Assembly (NCBI RefSeq): GCF_017873395.1
Contig: NZ_JAGGKC010000007.1
Coordinates: 1 to 64,000, forward strand
Reading direction: 5' to 3'
Source: Youngiibacter multivorans
GTDB lineage: Bacteria; Bacillota; Clostridia; Clostridiales; Clostridiaceae
DNA length: 64,000 bases
The position numbers and the translations under genes are program-made. Under the pieces are notes generated by a model. That model saw nothing but the letters and a program-made list of their open reading frames with translations. It was not told the origin of the DNA and searched no databases. Shown here piece after piece: positions 15,873 through 25,171 of the stretch (position 1 is the first letter of the stretch; every line of letters starts with the position of its first letter).

Positions 15873-17834
15873 CTAAATCTTCTCCCCTCCGTATGTCGTT
15901 GAAATATTGTACTTCTTTATCTTCCGCCACAATGTGGTGGTGCTTATGCCAAGCTCCTTGGCTACCGCTATCCTGTTTCCTGAGTGCTTGTCGAGCAGTG
16001 CCACGATCCTGGTATACTCTCCAGCCTCAGTGTATGGTTTGATCTCCTCAACATGTGATGACCCATTGGAGTGAATTGTACCATATTTCTGGGACTGGTC
16101 AATAGGAAAACTGTCCTCGATATGAAATCTGACCAGTTCTTCAGATATCACCCTTTCAGAGCTAATGGTGACTACCTTCTCAACAAAGTTCTTCAGCTGC
16201 CTTATGTTTCCATACCAGTCATATTCGCTCATCAGCTTTCTTGCGCCTTCACTGAAGGTCACATTCTTGTTAAGCTGCGCTGAGTAATCCCTTGTGAAGA
16301 AATCGGTAAGCACAAGGATGTCTTCCCTTCTTTCCCTAAGTGGAGGTATATGAAGGGAGAGGATGTTAAGCCTGTAGTAAAGGTCTTCCCTGAACTTACC
16401 CTGCCTGATAAGGTCCATCAGGTTCTTGTTCGTTGCCGCGATGATCCTGACATCTATTGGAGTGACCTTGTCGTCCCCAACCCTCATGATGTTCTTCTCC
16501 TGTATTACCCTGAGAAGCCTTACCTGGCCGTAGAGGTCCATTTCAGATATCTCATCGAGGAATATGGTTCCTGTGTCAGCAAGATGGAAAAGTCCTCTCT
16601 TGCCTCCCTTGGAAGCCCCTGTGAATGCGCCTTCGACATAACCGAAGAGCTCGCTTTCAAGCAGATTCGAAGGGAGTGCCGCGCAGTTCACCGCAACGAA
16701 AGGATTGTTCTTCCTCAGGCTCTCGTTGTGTATGCTCTGGGCAAAGAGCTCCTTGCCGGTTCCCGATTCCCCTGAGATGAGAACTGTGGAATTGTTCTTC
16801 GAATATTTCAGAGCCATGTCCTTAAGGCTCCTCATCTTGTTCGAAATGCCATGTATATCTTTGAAGGTGTACTTTGCAATGTGACCCTTAAGATAGATTT
16901 CTCTCTTGATCTCTGCAGCCATATCCTCAATCTTCTCTACAGGTGAGAATGAGAATATTACACCCTCCACCTTGCCATCAACATTGATAGGAGCATAGTT
17001 TGCGATATATACGGTCTCATTGTGGGTCAGTATGGTGCCGAACACCTCCTGCCCTTTCTTGACCTTAGCAAGGTCAGCAGAATCTATTTCAGGAATTATG
17101 CTCGTTATTCGCTTGCCAATGGCATTCTTGTCCTTTGTCCTGAAGCTCTCTTCCGCATTGTGGTTGAATATGGTGATTATTCCGCTATTGTCTGTCTTTA
17201 TTATCGCATCAAACGAGTAATCAACAACCGCCTTGAACTCAGCGCTCTGCTTCTTCTCTATGTCAAGGGCCATGACAATCTTCTCAGCGATTTCAAAGGC
17301 CTGGCTAATTGAATCTTCAGTTGATTCCAAAAAGAGACACGGCACACCAAGCCCTTTGGCATAGGTGTTCACTATGTCTCCTCCGATCAGTGCATCAGCC
17401 TTATCTCTAACCGCCCTGTCGACTGCCGGCAGAAGGTCCTCCCTGTTATTGATAAGATATGTCTTTACCTCTACACCCACGATGTCTCCAAATATCATGA
17501 TATCCGTATACATGTTCTCGAAGCCTATGAATGCAAGCTTGGGCCGCTCCTTGTTAAGAAGCTTTTTCGCCTCGTGCATGAGCATAGCGATTTCCTGACC
17601 TGTAATCCTGATTTCAACCAAAGGTATTCCGAGTCCTGAGTCCTTGATCATCGATGCCTGGGTACCTCGTGCTATGACCACGTCATAGCCCTTGTCCATG
17701 GCTTCCTTTGTCATTTCAACAATTTTCTCTGATGTTGAGAGCTGCATGAGGACCTCGGCATCCATCTTCTTCACGATGCTTTCTGCAAGCTCAATCATCT
17801 CTTTCCTAGGCGCCATGAATGCTATCTTTGCCAA
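15873..17834 (-). CDS. PrpR-like sigma-54-dependent transcriptional activator
   Basis: A 653-residue regulator starting at TTG 17834 behind GGGAGGTGAGG. Domains are: a PrpR_N sensor (about 1-195), a PAS domain (about 205-310), an AAA+ core (about 330-560) and a C-terminal Fis-type helix-turn-helix (about 610-650). The core has Walker A GESGTGKE, the sigma-54-contact motif GAFTGA and Walker B FLDEI. PrpR_N domains bind small carboxylates, so an aldarate or breakdown product is a reasonable ligand here. It has its own sigma-70 promoter at 17860-17888. It is the obvious activator of the -24/-12 promoter at 27282-27297 that heads the cluster. Confidence 0.92.
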   Translation of the reverse strand: MAKIAFMAPRKEMIELAESIVKKMDAEVLMQLSTSEKIVEMTKEAMDKGYDVVIARGTQASMIKDSGLGIPLVEIRITGQEIAMLMHEAKKLLNKERPKLAFIGFENMYTDIMIFGDIVGVEVKTYLINNREDLLPAVDRAVRDKADALIGGDIVNTYAKGLGVPCLFLESTEDSISQAFEIAEKIVMALDIEKKQSAEFKAVVDYSFDAIIKTDNSGIITIFNHNAEESFRTKDKNAIGKRITSIIPEIDSADLAKVKKGQEVFGTILTHNETVYIANYAPINVDGKVEGVIFSFSPVEKIEDMAAEIKREIYLKGHIAKYTFKDIHGISNKMRSLKDMALKYSKNNSTVLISGESGTGKELFAQSIHNESLRKNNPFVAVNCAALPSNLLESELFGYVEGAFTGASKGGKRGLFHLADTGTIFLDEISEMDLYGQVRLLRVIQEKNIMRVGDDKVTPIDVRIIAATNKNLMDLIRQGKFREDLYYRLNILSLHIPPLRERREDILVLTDFFTRDYSAQLNKNVTFSEGARKLMSEYDWYGNIRQLKNFVEKVVTISSERVISEELVRFHIEDSFPIDQSQKYGTIHSNGSSHVEEIKPYTEAGEYTRIVALLDKHSGNRIAVAKELGISTTTLWRKIKKYNISTTYGGEKI

Positions 17835-17859
17835 GTCCTCACCTCCCTCTTTTATTACT

Positions 17860-17888
17860 ATAATAGAGTTCCCAAAAGCTTATGTCAA
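17860..17888 (-). promoter_or_regulatory. Sigma-70 promoter of the PrpR-like regulator gene
   Basis: On the minus strand TTGACA (17883-17888) and TATTAT (17860-17865) are exactly 17 bp apart, giving a start about 20 bp before the TTG start codon. It lets the activator be made before the sigma-54 operon is switched on. Confidence 0.75.
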
Positions 17889-17897
17889 AGACAAGCT

Positions 17898-18791
17898 TTA
17901 GATGAGCTCCATTTCCTTGAGGATCTTCCTGAGACTCTCTCTTTCATGTTCCTTAAGAGGTCCTACTGGTTCATAGGAGCATCCTACATCGATTCCCTGC
18001 ATTGCAAGTCCTTCCTTGATAACCGCCGGGAATGTCCCGAGGTTAAAGGCTATCCTTAAAGGAGCAAGCTTGAACTGTGCTTCGAGGGCACCTTCCCTGT
18101 CGCCGGCCATATACTTGTCATAAATGTCAGCTGCAAGTCTCGGTGCAACGTTGGAGCATGATGCAATGGCACCTGCTGCTCCATAGCATAGAGCTGCATA
18201 TATCAGGGTATCCCTGCCCATCATTACGTGGAAGTCCTTGCCTTTTGTAAGTCTCAGATACTCTTCAGTGTTAGTCATATCTCCTGTCGAATCCTTGACT
18301 CCTATGATGTTCTTGACATCAGCGAGCTTTGCCACAGTCGGAGGGAATATGTCCACACCAGTCTTTGGCTTGTTGTTGTACATGATTATCGGAAGGTCCG
18401 TACACTTCGCAATTGTCTCATAATGCCTGATGAGGTCTTCCTGTGTCGGGGTTATGAACATCGGAGTCAGTATTGACAGAGCATCAACCTTGCATTCATC
18501 TGCAATTTCAGCCAGCCTTACAGCTCCCCTGGTGGTTATGTGGTTGACTCCGGCATAGACAGGAACCCTGCCCTTTACCTCATCAACAGTTATCATGAGA
18601 AGTTCCCTGTATTCATCATCTGTCAATCCATAGAACTCGCCTGTTGTTCCTGCAGGGAATACACCGTGCAGTCCGTTTTTTATCAGATGATTGATCATCA
18701 GCCTCAGTGCCTTCTCGTCCAGCTTACCCTCTTTGGTCAGGGGGGTCACCAGAGGAGGTATGACGCCATACGGTTTAAAATCCATTTTCAT
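17898..18791 (-). CDS. DapA-family lyase/aldolase, probably acting on 5-keto-4-deoxy-D-glucarate
   Basis: A 297-residue TIM-barrel Schiff-base enzyme of the dihydrodipicolinate synthase/N-acetylneuraminate lyase family. The start is placed at ATG 18791, correctly spaced from AAGGA; an upstream TTG at 18809 would swallow that site. Family motifs are GTTGEFYGL, the catalytic tyrosine in YNNKPKTG and the Schiff-base lysine in IIGVKDSTG. In this operon it follows glucarate dehydratase, and no GarL-type aldolase is present. It may cleave 5-keto-4-deoxyglucarate to pyruvate and tartronate semialdehyde, feeding GarR. The alternative is a KdgD-type decarboxylating dehydratase. Confidence 0.85.
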   Translation of the reverse strand: MKMDFKPYGVIPPLVTPLTKEGKLDEKALRLMINHLIKNGLHGVFPAGTTGEFYGLTDDEYRELLMITVDEVKGRVPVYAGVNHITTRGAVRLAEIADECKVDALSILTPMFITPTQEDLIRHYETIAKCTDLPIIMYNNKPKTGVDIFPPTVAKLADVKNIIGVKDSTGDMTNTEEYLRLTKGKDFHVMMGRDTLIYAALCYGAAGAIASCSNVAPRLAADIYDKYMAGDREGALEAQFKLAPLRIAFNLGTFPAVIKEGLAMQGIDVGCSYEPVGPLKEHERESLRKILKEMELI

Positions 18792-18839
18792 TCCATCCTT
18801 ACTTATCAAGGCATAAGCCTTGTTGATTTCTTTTTGTGC

Positions 18840-20165
18840 CTACCTGACCAGACAAGGTTTCTTGTTATCGAACTTCCAGTCCTTGATAAGGTACTGCATT
18901 GCCATGGAGTCATCCCTTGCTCCGAGGCCCTTCTCAAGATAAAGCTCATGGGCCTTCATTACCTTCTCCATGTCGAGCTCAATTCCGAGTCCCTTCATGT
19001 CTTTGGCTATGGTAACCTCACCATCAACTATCTTCATTGCGTTCTTTGTAAGGTCCTGTCCATCCTGCCATATCCAGTGCGTGTCTATGGCTGTTATGTT
19101 TCCAGGTGCCGCTGCTGCTGCATGGCAGAACATGGCAAGGGATACATCGAAATGGTTGTTTGAGTGGGATCCCCAGGTGAGTCCGAACTCATTGCACATC
19201 TGCGCGACTCTTACTGATCCGGACATGGTCCAGAAATGAGGGTCTGCAAGTGGAATGTCCACGCTGTGCAGAGCTACTGCATGGGACATCTGTCTCCAGT
19301 CAGTTGCGATCATATTGGTAGCTGTAGGAAGTCCTGTCCTCTTCCTGAATTCTGCCATGACTTCCCTTCCGGAGAAGCCTGCTTCGGCTCCGCACGGATC
19401 CTCAGCGTATGCCATTATCCCGTGCATGTCCTTGCAGAGAGATACCGCTTCCTCAAGTGACCATGCACCATTTGGGTCAAGAGTTATCCTCGCTTCAGGG
19501 AATCTCTCATGGAGAGCCTTAATTGCCTTGATCTCCTCTTTACCTTCAAGAACTCCGCCTTTCAGCTTGAAGTCCTGGAATCCGTATCTTTCCTGCGCTG
19601 CCTCTGCAAGCCTTACAATGGCTTCCGGAGTCATTGCCTCGAATCTTCTTACAGCTTCCCAGTCGTCCTTGAACTCATCCTCTATGAGGTAGCCAAGGTC
19701 TGTCTTCTTAGGGTCTGCTATGTAGAACAGGTAGCCAAGTGCCTTTACCTTTTCCCTCTGCTGTCCGTCACCAAGTAGTGCCGCTACAGGAACTTCCAGA
19801 TACTTTCCGAGAAGGTCGAGGAGTGCTGATTCTACTGCAGTCACCACGTGAACCGTAGTCCTCAGGTCGAAGGTCTGAAGGCCTCTGCCTTCCTTGTCCC
19901 TGTCCTTGAACTTGTTGAATATCTCATTCATGACATTCTTGTAGTTTCCAAGCGACTGTCCTACGACAAGCTCCCTTGAATCCTCAAGTGTCTGTCTGAT
20001 CTTTTCTCCGCCCGGAACTTCTCCTACTCCCTGGTTGCCTGTGTCATCCTTAAGGATTACAAGGTTCCTTGTGAAGTATGGTCCGTGAGCGCCTGAGAGG
20101 TTAAGAAGCATGCTGTCATAGCCTGCTACCGGAATAACGGTCATCTCTATTACTTTTGGAGTCAT
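18840..20165 (-). CDS. gudD: Glucarate dehydratase
   Basis: A 441-residue enolase-superfamily enzyme that dehydrates D-glucarate (and L-idarate) to 5-keto-4-deoxyglucarate. It follows the well-studied E. coli GudD very closely. The N-terminal SGAHGPYFTRN motif, the FDLRTT segment, the KxK base in DFKLKGG and the metal ligands in DPNGAW, EDPCGAE and TNMIATDW are present. The general base histidine in GSHSNNHFD and the C-terminal ARDDSMAMQYL complete the set. The start ATG 20165 follows GCGGAGGT. It lies between the garR and dapA-family genes in the aldarate operon. Confidence 0.95.
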   Translation of the reverse strand: MTPKVIEMTVIPVAGYDSMLLNLSGAHGPYFTRNLVILKDDTGNQGVGEVPGGEKIRQTLEDSRELVVGQSLGNYKNVMNEIFNKFKDRDKEGRGLQTFDLRTTVHVVTAVESALLDLLGKYLEVPVAALLGDGQQREKVKALGYLFYIADPKKTDLGYLIEDEFKDDWEAVRRFEAMTPEAIVRLAEAAQERYGFQDFKLKGGVLEGKEEIKAIKALHERFPEARITLDPNGAWSLEEAVSLCKDMHGIMAYAEDPCGAEAGFSGREVMAEFRKRTGLPTATNMIATDWRQMSHAVALHSVDIPLADPHFWTMSGSVRVAQMCNEFGLTWGSHSNNHFDVSLAMFCHAAAAAPGNITAIDTHWIWQDGQDLTKNAMKIVDGEVTIAKDMKGLGIELDMEKVMKAHELYLEKGLGARDDSMAMQYLIKDWKFDNKKPCLVR

Positions 20166-20179
20166 ATCGCTACCTCCGC

Positions 20180-21067
20180 CTAGTTTCTTGTTACTTCGAG
20201 ATTGTTCAGCTTCTCGTAGTACTTGACGAGTGCGGAATGGTCCTCTTTCTCAAGTCCGTCAGCCTTAAGCCCGAGCATCATCTCCATTACCTGTGAGGTA
20301 AGAGGAAGTGAAGCTGCCAGCTCGTGTGATGTATCAAGAGCATTCTGAAGGTCCTTGATATGGAGCTCAATCCTGAAGCCAGGGTCGAACCTTCTGTCCA
20401 AAACCATCGGAGCCTTAGCATCAAGCACTGTGCTCCCTGCAAGTCCGCCTCTTATTGCCTTGTAAACAAGCTCAGGATCTACTCCTGCCTTCTTTGCAAG
20501 TACGAGAGCCTCACTCATTGCCGCTATGTTAAGAGCAACGATTATCTGGTTTGCAAGCTTTGTTATGTTACCTGCGCCGATTTCTCCAACGTAGACAACA
20601 GATCCAGCCACTGTCTTCATTATGTCGTAGCACTTGTCGAAGGTTTCCTTGTTTCCGCCGACCATTACTGACAGAGTTCCATCGATTGCCTTAGGCTCTC
20701 CGCCACTTACAGGTGCATCAAGAAGATCGATGCCGAACTTGGCAAGCTCTGCGCTTACTTCCCTGCTTGCAAGTGGAGCTATTGAACTCATGTCGATGAC
20801 TATCGTACCAGCCTTCGCTCCGCTGGATATTCCATTTTCACCAAGGCATACTGTCTTGACGTGAGGGGAATTCGGAAGCATCGTAATGATGATGTCTGTC
20901 TTTTCAGCAACTTCCTTGGCAGTTTCAGCCTTTTCAGCACCAAGCGCTACCAGTTCAGCAACGGCAACAGTGTTCCTGTCATTTACAATAAGCTCATATC
21001 CAGCCTTGAGCAGATTCTTGCTCATCGGCTTTCCCATTATTCCAAGTCCTATAAATCCTATCTTCAT
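20180..21067 (-). CDS. garR: 2-hydroxy-3-oxopropionate (tartronate semialdehyde) reductase, copy 1
   Basis: A 295-residue beta-hydroxyacid dehydrogenase. The dinucleotide site GFIGLGIMGKPM, the substrate loop DAPVSGGEPKA and the catalytic lysine in GNITKLANQ are intact. It reduces tartronate semialdehyde to glycerate. It sits between galactarate dehydratase and glucarate dehydratase genes, so this copy is firmly part of the aldarate operon. It clearly shares its framework with the second copy at 13396-14292 but is not identical to it. Confidence 0.93.
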   Translation of the reverse strand: MKIGFIGLGIMGKPMSKNLLKAGYELIVNDRNTVAVAELVALGAEKAETAKEVAEKTDIIITMLPNSPHVKTVCLGENGISSGAKAGTIVIDMSSIAPLASREVSAELAKFGIDLLDAPVSGGEPKAIDGTLSVMVGGNKETFDKCYDIMKTVAGSVVYVGEIGAGNITKLANQIIVALNIAAMSEALVLAKKAGVDPELVYKAIRGGLAGSTVLDAKAPMVLDRRFDPGFRIELHIKDLQNALDTSHELAASLPLTSQVMEMMLGLKADGLEKEDHSALVKYYEKLNNLEVTRN

Positions 21068-21126
21068 TTAATTTCACCTTTCCTTTGTATGATCGAATGT
21101 ATGCAGATTATTCAATTATTCAGCGT

Positions 21127-22638
21127 CTATGTGATCGGAGCGGGGTTGAATACTGTCAGCGCATTGTATAGGCCGTACTCATCGCTGAAGGTCTTCTTCC
21201 TGCCTCCTGCCACATCGATTATGAACTCGAAGATTTCTCTGCCCTTCTCCTCCAGTGTCTTTTCACCGGATGCTATGTCTCCTGCGTTGATGTCTATCAG
21301 GTCAAACCATTTGTTCTTTAGTGCCGTGTTCGAGGATACCTTGATTACCGGCGCAACTCTCAGGTTGTAGGTAGTACCTCTGCCTGTAGAGAACACCTGG
21401 ATCGTCATCCCTGATGAGAACTGCTGCGTTCCGCACACGAAGTCCGATGCGGGGGTTGCAGCGAATGTAAGTCCCGGTTTCCTGATCCTCTCGCCCGGTG
21501 ACAGTACGTCAACTATGGGGCTTGTGCCGGATTTTACGACCGAGCCCAGTGATTTTTCGATTATGTTTGCAAGTCCGCCCTGCTTGTTGCCGGGTGTCGG
21601 ATTCGCATCCCTGTCCACTTCTCCGCCTGCAAGGTAGTCGTCATACCATGACATCTCCCTTTTAAGCTTTTCAAGGACTTCAGGGGATACTGTCCTTGGT
21701 GCGAGGAGATGAACTCCATCCCTTACCTCGGACACTTCTGAGAACATGACCCTGGCTCCGGCAGCAACCAGCATATCGGCAGCATATCCTATTGCAGGGT
21801 TAGCAGTCACACCGGAAAAAGCATCGCTCCCCCCGCACTGCAGCCCTACAACCAGACCTGAAACCGGACATTCTTCCCTCTGCCTTCTGTTAAGCCTTTC
21901 GAGCTTTTCTTCTGCCTTGTCCATGATCTCATCCATTATTTCCTGGAAACCCTTGCAGTCCTGAAGGACAACAAGATCTCTGTCATCTATCTCAGTAAAC
22001 AGCTTCTGCGGTGTAAGCTTCTCGCATCCCAGGGATACGGTTAACAGCTCGCCGCCGAAATTCGGGTTCTTTGACATGTTGAGTATCGTCCTGATTGGGA
22101 TTTCGGAATTCTTTGCGCTTATTGCCACACCGCAGCCGTATGCATGATTTAATGCAGCAACATCATCTACATTCGGGTACTTCGGGAGAAGCTCCCTCCT
22201 TATCCTGTCGACAGCCACGTTCACTACACCTTCAACGCACTGCACTGTTGTTGTTATGGCAAGTATGTTCCTTGTACCGAAGGTACCGTCAGCATTCCTG
22301 TAGCCCATGAAGGTCCTGAGTCCGACTTCAGGTGCCGTCCATTTGTGGTCAAAAGAGCTCTTAAGGCTCTCAACCGGAACCGCTTCCCTTATCTTCACAT
22401 TGCGCTCGTTGACCCAGCAGCCTTTTTTGATATCTTCCTTCGCATGTCCGATGACCTCACCGTACCTAAGTACTTCAGATCCCTCTGGTATGTCAGAAAG
22501 AGCTATCTTATGGGCCTGTGGAATGTCTTCTTTAGCAACAAGACCACCCTCGAAGGTACTGCCTTCCTTGGCTCCGCCTTCCCTGACTATGATCGCCACA
22601 TTGTCCCTGTCATTGACTTTAATATACAACTCATTCAT
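21127..22638 (-). CDS. garD: Galactarate dehydratase (UxaA/GarD family)
   Basis: A 503-residue protein with an N-terminal SAF-like domain (about 1-100) and a C-terminal UxaA/GarD catalytic domain. Motifs include GYRNADGTFGTRN, LNHAYGCGVAI, LGCEKLTPQ and LQCGGSDAFSG, all typical of altronate/galactarate dehydratases; the C-terminus ending in FNPAPIT resembles GarD. It dehydrates galactarate (mucate) to the same 5-keto-4-deoxy intermediate that glucarate dehydratase makes. It therefore widens the substrate range of the operon. The start ATG 22638 follows AAGGGGA. Confidence 0.9.
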   Translation of the reverse strand: MNELYIKVNDRDNVAIIVREGGAKEGSTFEGGLVAKEDIPQAHKIALSDIPEGSEVLRYGEVIGHAKEDIKKGCWVNERNVKIREAVPVESLKSSFDHKWTAPEVGLRTFMGYRNADGTFGTRNILAITTTVQCVEGVVNVAVDRIRRELLPKYPNVDDVAALNHAYGCGVAISAKNSEIPIRTILNMSKNPNFGGELLTVSLGCEKLTPQKLFTEIDDRDLVVLQDCKGFQEIMDEIMDKAEEKLERLNRRQREECPVSGLVVGLQCGGSDAFSGVTANPAIGYAADMLVAAGARVMFSEVSEVRDGVHLLAPRTVSPEVLEKLKREMSWYDDYLAGGEVDRDANPTPGNKQGGLANIIEKSLGSVVKSGTSPIVDVLSPGERIRKPGLTFAATPASDFVCGTQQFSSGMTIQVFSTGRGTTYNLRVAPVIKVSSNTALKNKWFDLIDINAGDIASGEKTLEEKGREIFEFIIDVAGGRKKTFSDEYGLYNALTVFNPAPIT

Positions 22639-22675
22639 ATCAGTTAAATCCCCTTGATATCCTTTACTTATGAGA

Positions 22676-22701
22676 TTGGGGAAATATCTCTATTTCCCCA
22701 A
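22676..22701 (-). repeat. Intra-operonic stem-loop after tctC
   Basis: A perfect 11-bp stem TTGGGGAAATA/TATTTCCCCAA with a TCTC loop lies 26 bp after the tctC stop and before garD. It lacks a T run. Such hairpins often stabilise the upstream message, which would raise binding-protein levels relative to downstream enzymes. Confidence 0.6.
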
Positions 22702-22727
22702 CTCTATGCTGCTAATTTTTGGGTATG

Positions 22728-23741
22728 TTACTTTTTAAGTAGAGCCTGGAACTTGAAGAACTCGTCTCTTGTTTCCTTTATGAGCTGTATTGCATCAGCA
22801 GTCTCATAAACTGTTACAGGCTGCTTGAAGCCAGTCTCAAGGTCCTTCGCATAGTCAGGATCAGTAGATATCTGCTTTGCAATGCTGCTCATCTTCTCTA
22901 TTATCTTGGCATCAGTTCCCTTAGGGAACGCTATGATGTATGGCTTCTCCATTGCGAAGTCAAGGCCCTGCTCAGTGAGTGTCTTTATGTCGCCAAGGAA
23001 TTCGTTTCTCTCAGCAGAGAACTGTCCGAGTGCAACCATGTCGCCAGTCTTCAGGTAATCCTGGATTGTTCCGTAGGAAATCGCCGCTACATCTATTCTT
23101 CCACCAAGAAGGTTAGTAACCTTTTCAGCTGCTGAACCTACGTCTACGACTTTAAGGTCGATTCCGGCCTGGTCCATGAGCATGAGTCCCTGAAGGTGAG
23201 AATATCCGCCAAGCTCTGTTCCGAATATTATGTCGCCAGGTGTAGCCTTTGCCTTTGCAACAAGGTCAGCTGCATCTGTAAGTCCGGACTGCTTGCTTGC
23301 TACAAGTATTACGCCCTTGTCAACTGCAGGTATTGCAGCAACATCAAAAGCATCGTATCCATAATCAACAAGTCCTGCGACTTCATTGACTATCATAGGT
23401 CCAGTGTGTGTAAAGAGGATTGTATTTCCGTCTGTAGCGGAATTCTTAACCTGTGATGTTGCAACTGAACCGCCTCCGCCTCCCATGTTGGTTATGATCA
23501 TGGTCTGGCCAGTGATCTCTTCGAAGTACTTCGCAAATGTCCTTGCGTTGAAGTCTGTGTCGCCGCCTGCTGAAGCTGTTACAAGAACCTCTACAGTCTT
23601 TGTAGGCCATGCAGTCTCAGTCGGTGCTGAAGTGCCTGAAGGTGCTGTTGTAGGTGTTGTCGGAGTCTTGGCTCCGCAGCCTGCAAGCACGCCAACTGTG
23701 AGGACCATTGCTGAAATGATGGAAATTGCTTTGAATTTCAT
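22728..23741 (-). CDS. tctC: Tripartite tricarboxylate transporter substrate-binding lipoprotein
   Basis: A 337-residue secreted binding protein of the TctC/BugT family. The start ATG 23741 (MKFKAISIISAMVLTV) gives a proper signal peptide with lipobox LAGC; the in-frame extension upstream overlaps the preceding gene. A threonine/proline-rich linker follows the lipid-anchored cysteine, then the two-lobed binding domain. It delivers a carboxylic acid, here probably an aldarate, to TctA/TctB. It is separated from tctBA by a glucarate dehydratase-like gene, an unusual order. Confidence 0.92.
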   Translation of the reverse strand: MKFKAISIISAMVLTVGVLAGCGAKTPTTPTTAPSGTSAPTETAWPTKTVEVLVTASAGGDTDFNARTFAKYFEEITGQTMIITNMGGGGGSVATSQVKNSATDGNTILFTHTGPMIVNEVAGLVDYGYDAFDVAAIPAVDKGVILVASKQSGLTDAADLVAKAKATPGDIIFGTELGGYSHLQGLMLMDQAGIDLKVVDVGSAAEKVTNLLGGRIDVAAISYGTIQDYLKTGDMVALGQFSAERNEFLGDIKTLTEQGLDFAMEKPYIIAFPKGTDAKIIEKMSSIAKQISTDPDYAKDLETGFKQPVTVYETADAIQLIKETRDEFFKFQALLKK

Positions 23742-23802
23742 TCTTTTCTCTCCCTTTTTTGTAATATATATCCCTTTGTAATTGGAACCAAATTTATTCT
23801 GC

Positions 23803-25149
23803 CTATCTAACCAGGCAAGGTTTCTTGCTGTCGAACTTCCAGTTCGGAATAAGGTGCTGCATCGCCATGGCGTCATCCCTGTCATGGGAATCCATCTTGT
23901 TATACAGCTCGTTCGCCTTCATGACCCTGTCCATGTCTATTTCAATTCCGAGACCGGGCTTGTCGGTTACCTTGATCTTTCCGTCCTTTATTGCAATTGA
24001 CTCGCCGCATAGCTCCTGTCCGTCCTGCCATATCCAGTGTGTATCCATGGCTGTGATTTCTCCAGGTGCTGCCGCTGCAGTCTGTGCGAATATCGCAAGC
24101 GAAATGTCGAAGTGGTTGTTAGAGTGGCTGCCCCACGTCATTCCCCAGTCGTTCAGGACCTGTCCTGCCCGAATCGAGCCGCTCATGGTCCAGAAATGAG
24201 GGTCTGCAAGGACTATGTCAACAGCTTTGCTTACAACTGAGTGGTGAAGCTGTCTCCAGTCTGTCGCTATCATGTTTGTCGCAACCCTGTGTCCGGTCGC
24301 CATCTTGTACTCTGACATTATTTCCCTGCTTGAGAAGCCCTTCTCAGGTCCGCACGGATCCTCAACATATGTCAGTATCCCGTGCATGTCCTTTGTAAGC
24401 TTAATCGCCTCATTCAGGGACCACGCTCCGTTAGGGTCGATGTTTATCCTGGCATCTGGGAACTCTTTCTTGAGAGCCCTTATCGCCTTCATTTCCTCTT
24501 CTCCATCAAGGACACCAGCCTTAAGCTTGAAGTCCTTGAAGCCGTATCTTTCCTTTGTAGCGTAAGCCTGCTCAACTATCGCTTCAGGAGTCAGCGCCAC
24601 ATTCCTTCTTATCCTGAACCATGGATCGCTGCTTGAAGATTCATCTATGTATGGCAGATTTACCTTGGTCCTGTCCGATACATAGAACAGATATCCGAGT
24701 ATCGTAATGTCTTCCCTTTGCCTTCCGTCTCCGAGCAGAGAGCACACAGGCAGTCCCATGAACTTTCCAAGGAGGTCGAGAAGAGCTGACTCTATTGCTG
24801 TTTCAGCCTTTACCACGAACTTCAGGTTCTTCAGGTCAAGTCCCTGGAGCCCTTCGCCGTCGTTTCCTCCAGCGAGGTATCCTCCGCGCTTTACCGTCTG
24901 GACTATGTTCCTGTAATCTCCTATCTGCTTCCCTATGATAAGAGGCTTGTAGCTTTCAAGTGCCTTTGTTATGTCTTCACCACCGTGGACTTCTCCAAGG
25001 CCGGTGTTTCCTGCGCTGTCCTTCATGATCACGATGTTCCTTGTGAACATCGGGGCATGTGCGCCGCTGAGTGTCATTGTCATGCTGTCAAATCCCGCAA
25101 CCGGGACAACCATCATTTCAGTTACTACTGGAGTACCTTTGATGTTCAT
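23803..25149 (-). CDS. Glucarate dehydratase-related enolase-superfamily enzyme
   Basis: A 448-residue paralogue of the glucarate dehydratase at 18840-20165. The KxK base (DFKLKAG), metal-ligand motifs (DPNGAW, EDPCGPE, TNMIATDW) and general base histidine (GSHSNNHFD) are kept. The region that reads LQTFDLRTT in the first copy is changed to LQGLDLKNL, with an insertion just before it. That segment lines part of the substrate pocket, so substrate or stereochemical preference may differ (for example idarate or another aldarate). It is embedded between tctA and tctC. Confidence 0.88.
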   Translation of the reverse strand: MNIKGTPVVTEMMVVPVAGFDSMTMTLSGAHAPMFTRNIVIMKDSAGNTGLGEVHGGEDITKALESYKPLIIGKQIGDYRNIVQTVKRGGYLAGGNDGEGLQGLDLKNLKFVVKAETAIESALLDLLGKFMGLPVCSLLGDGRQREDITILGYLFYVSDRTKVNLPYIDESSSSDPWFRIRRNVALTPEAIVEQAYATKERYGFKDFKLKAGVLDGEEEMKAIRALKKEFPDARINIDPNGAWSLNEAIKLTKDMHGILTYVEDPCGPEKGFSSREIMSEYKMATGHRVATNMIATDWRQLHHSVVSKAVDIVLADPHFWTMSGSIRAGQVLNDWGMTWGSHSNNHFDISLAIFAQTAAAAPGEITAMDTHWIWQDGQELCGESIAIKDGKIKVTDKPGLGIEIDMDRVMKANELYNKMDSHDRDDAMAMQHLIPNWKFDSKKPCLVR

Positions 25150-25171
25150 ATATCCACCCCTGTCTTCTGTT

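Noticed and set aside
18540..19163. A 207-codon plus-strand open frame spanning two minus-strand genes
   Set aside because: It overlaps the well-supported dapA-family and gudD genes and has no motif support.
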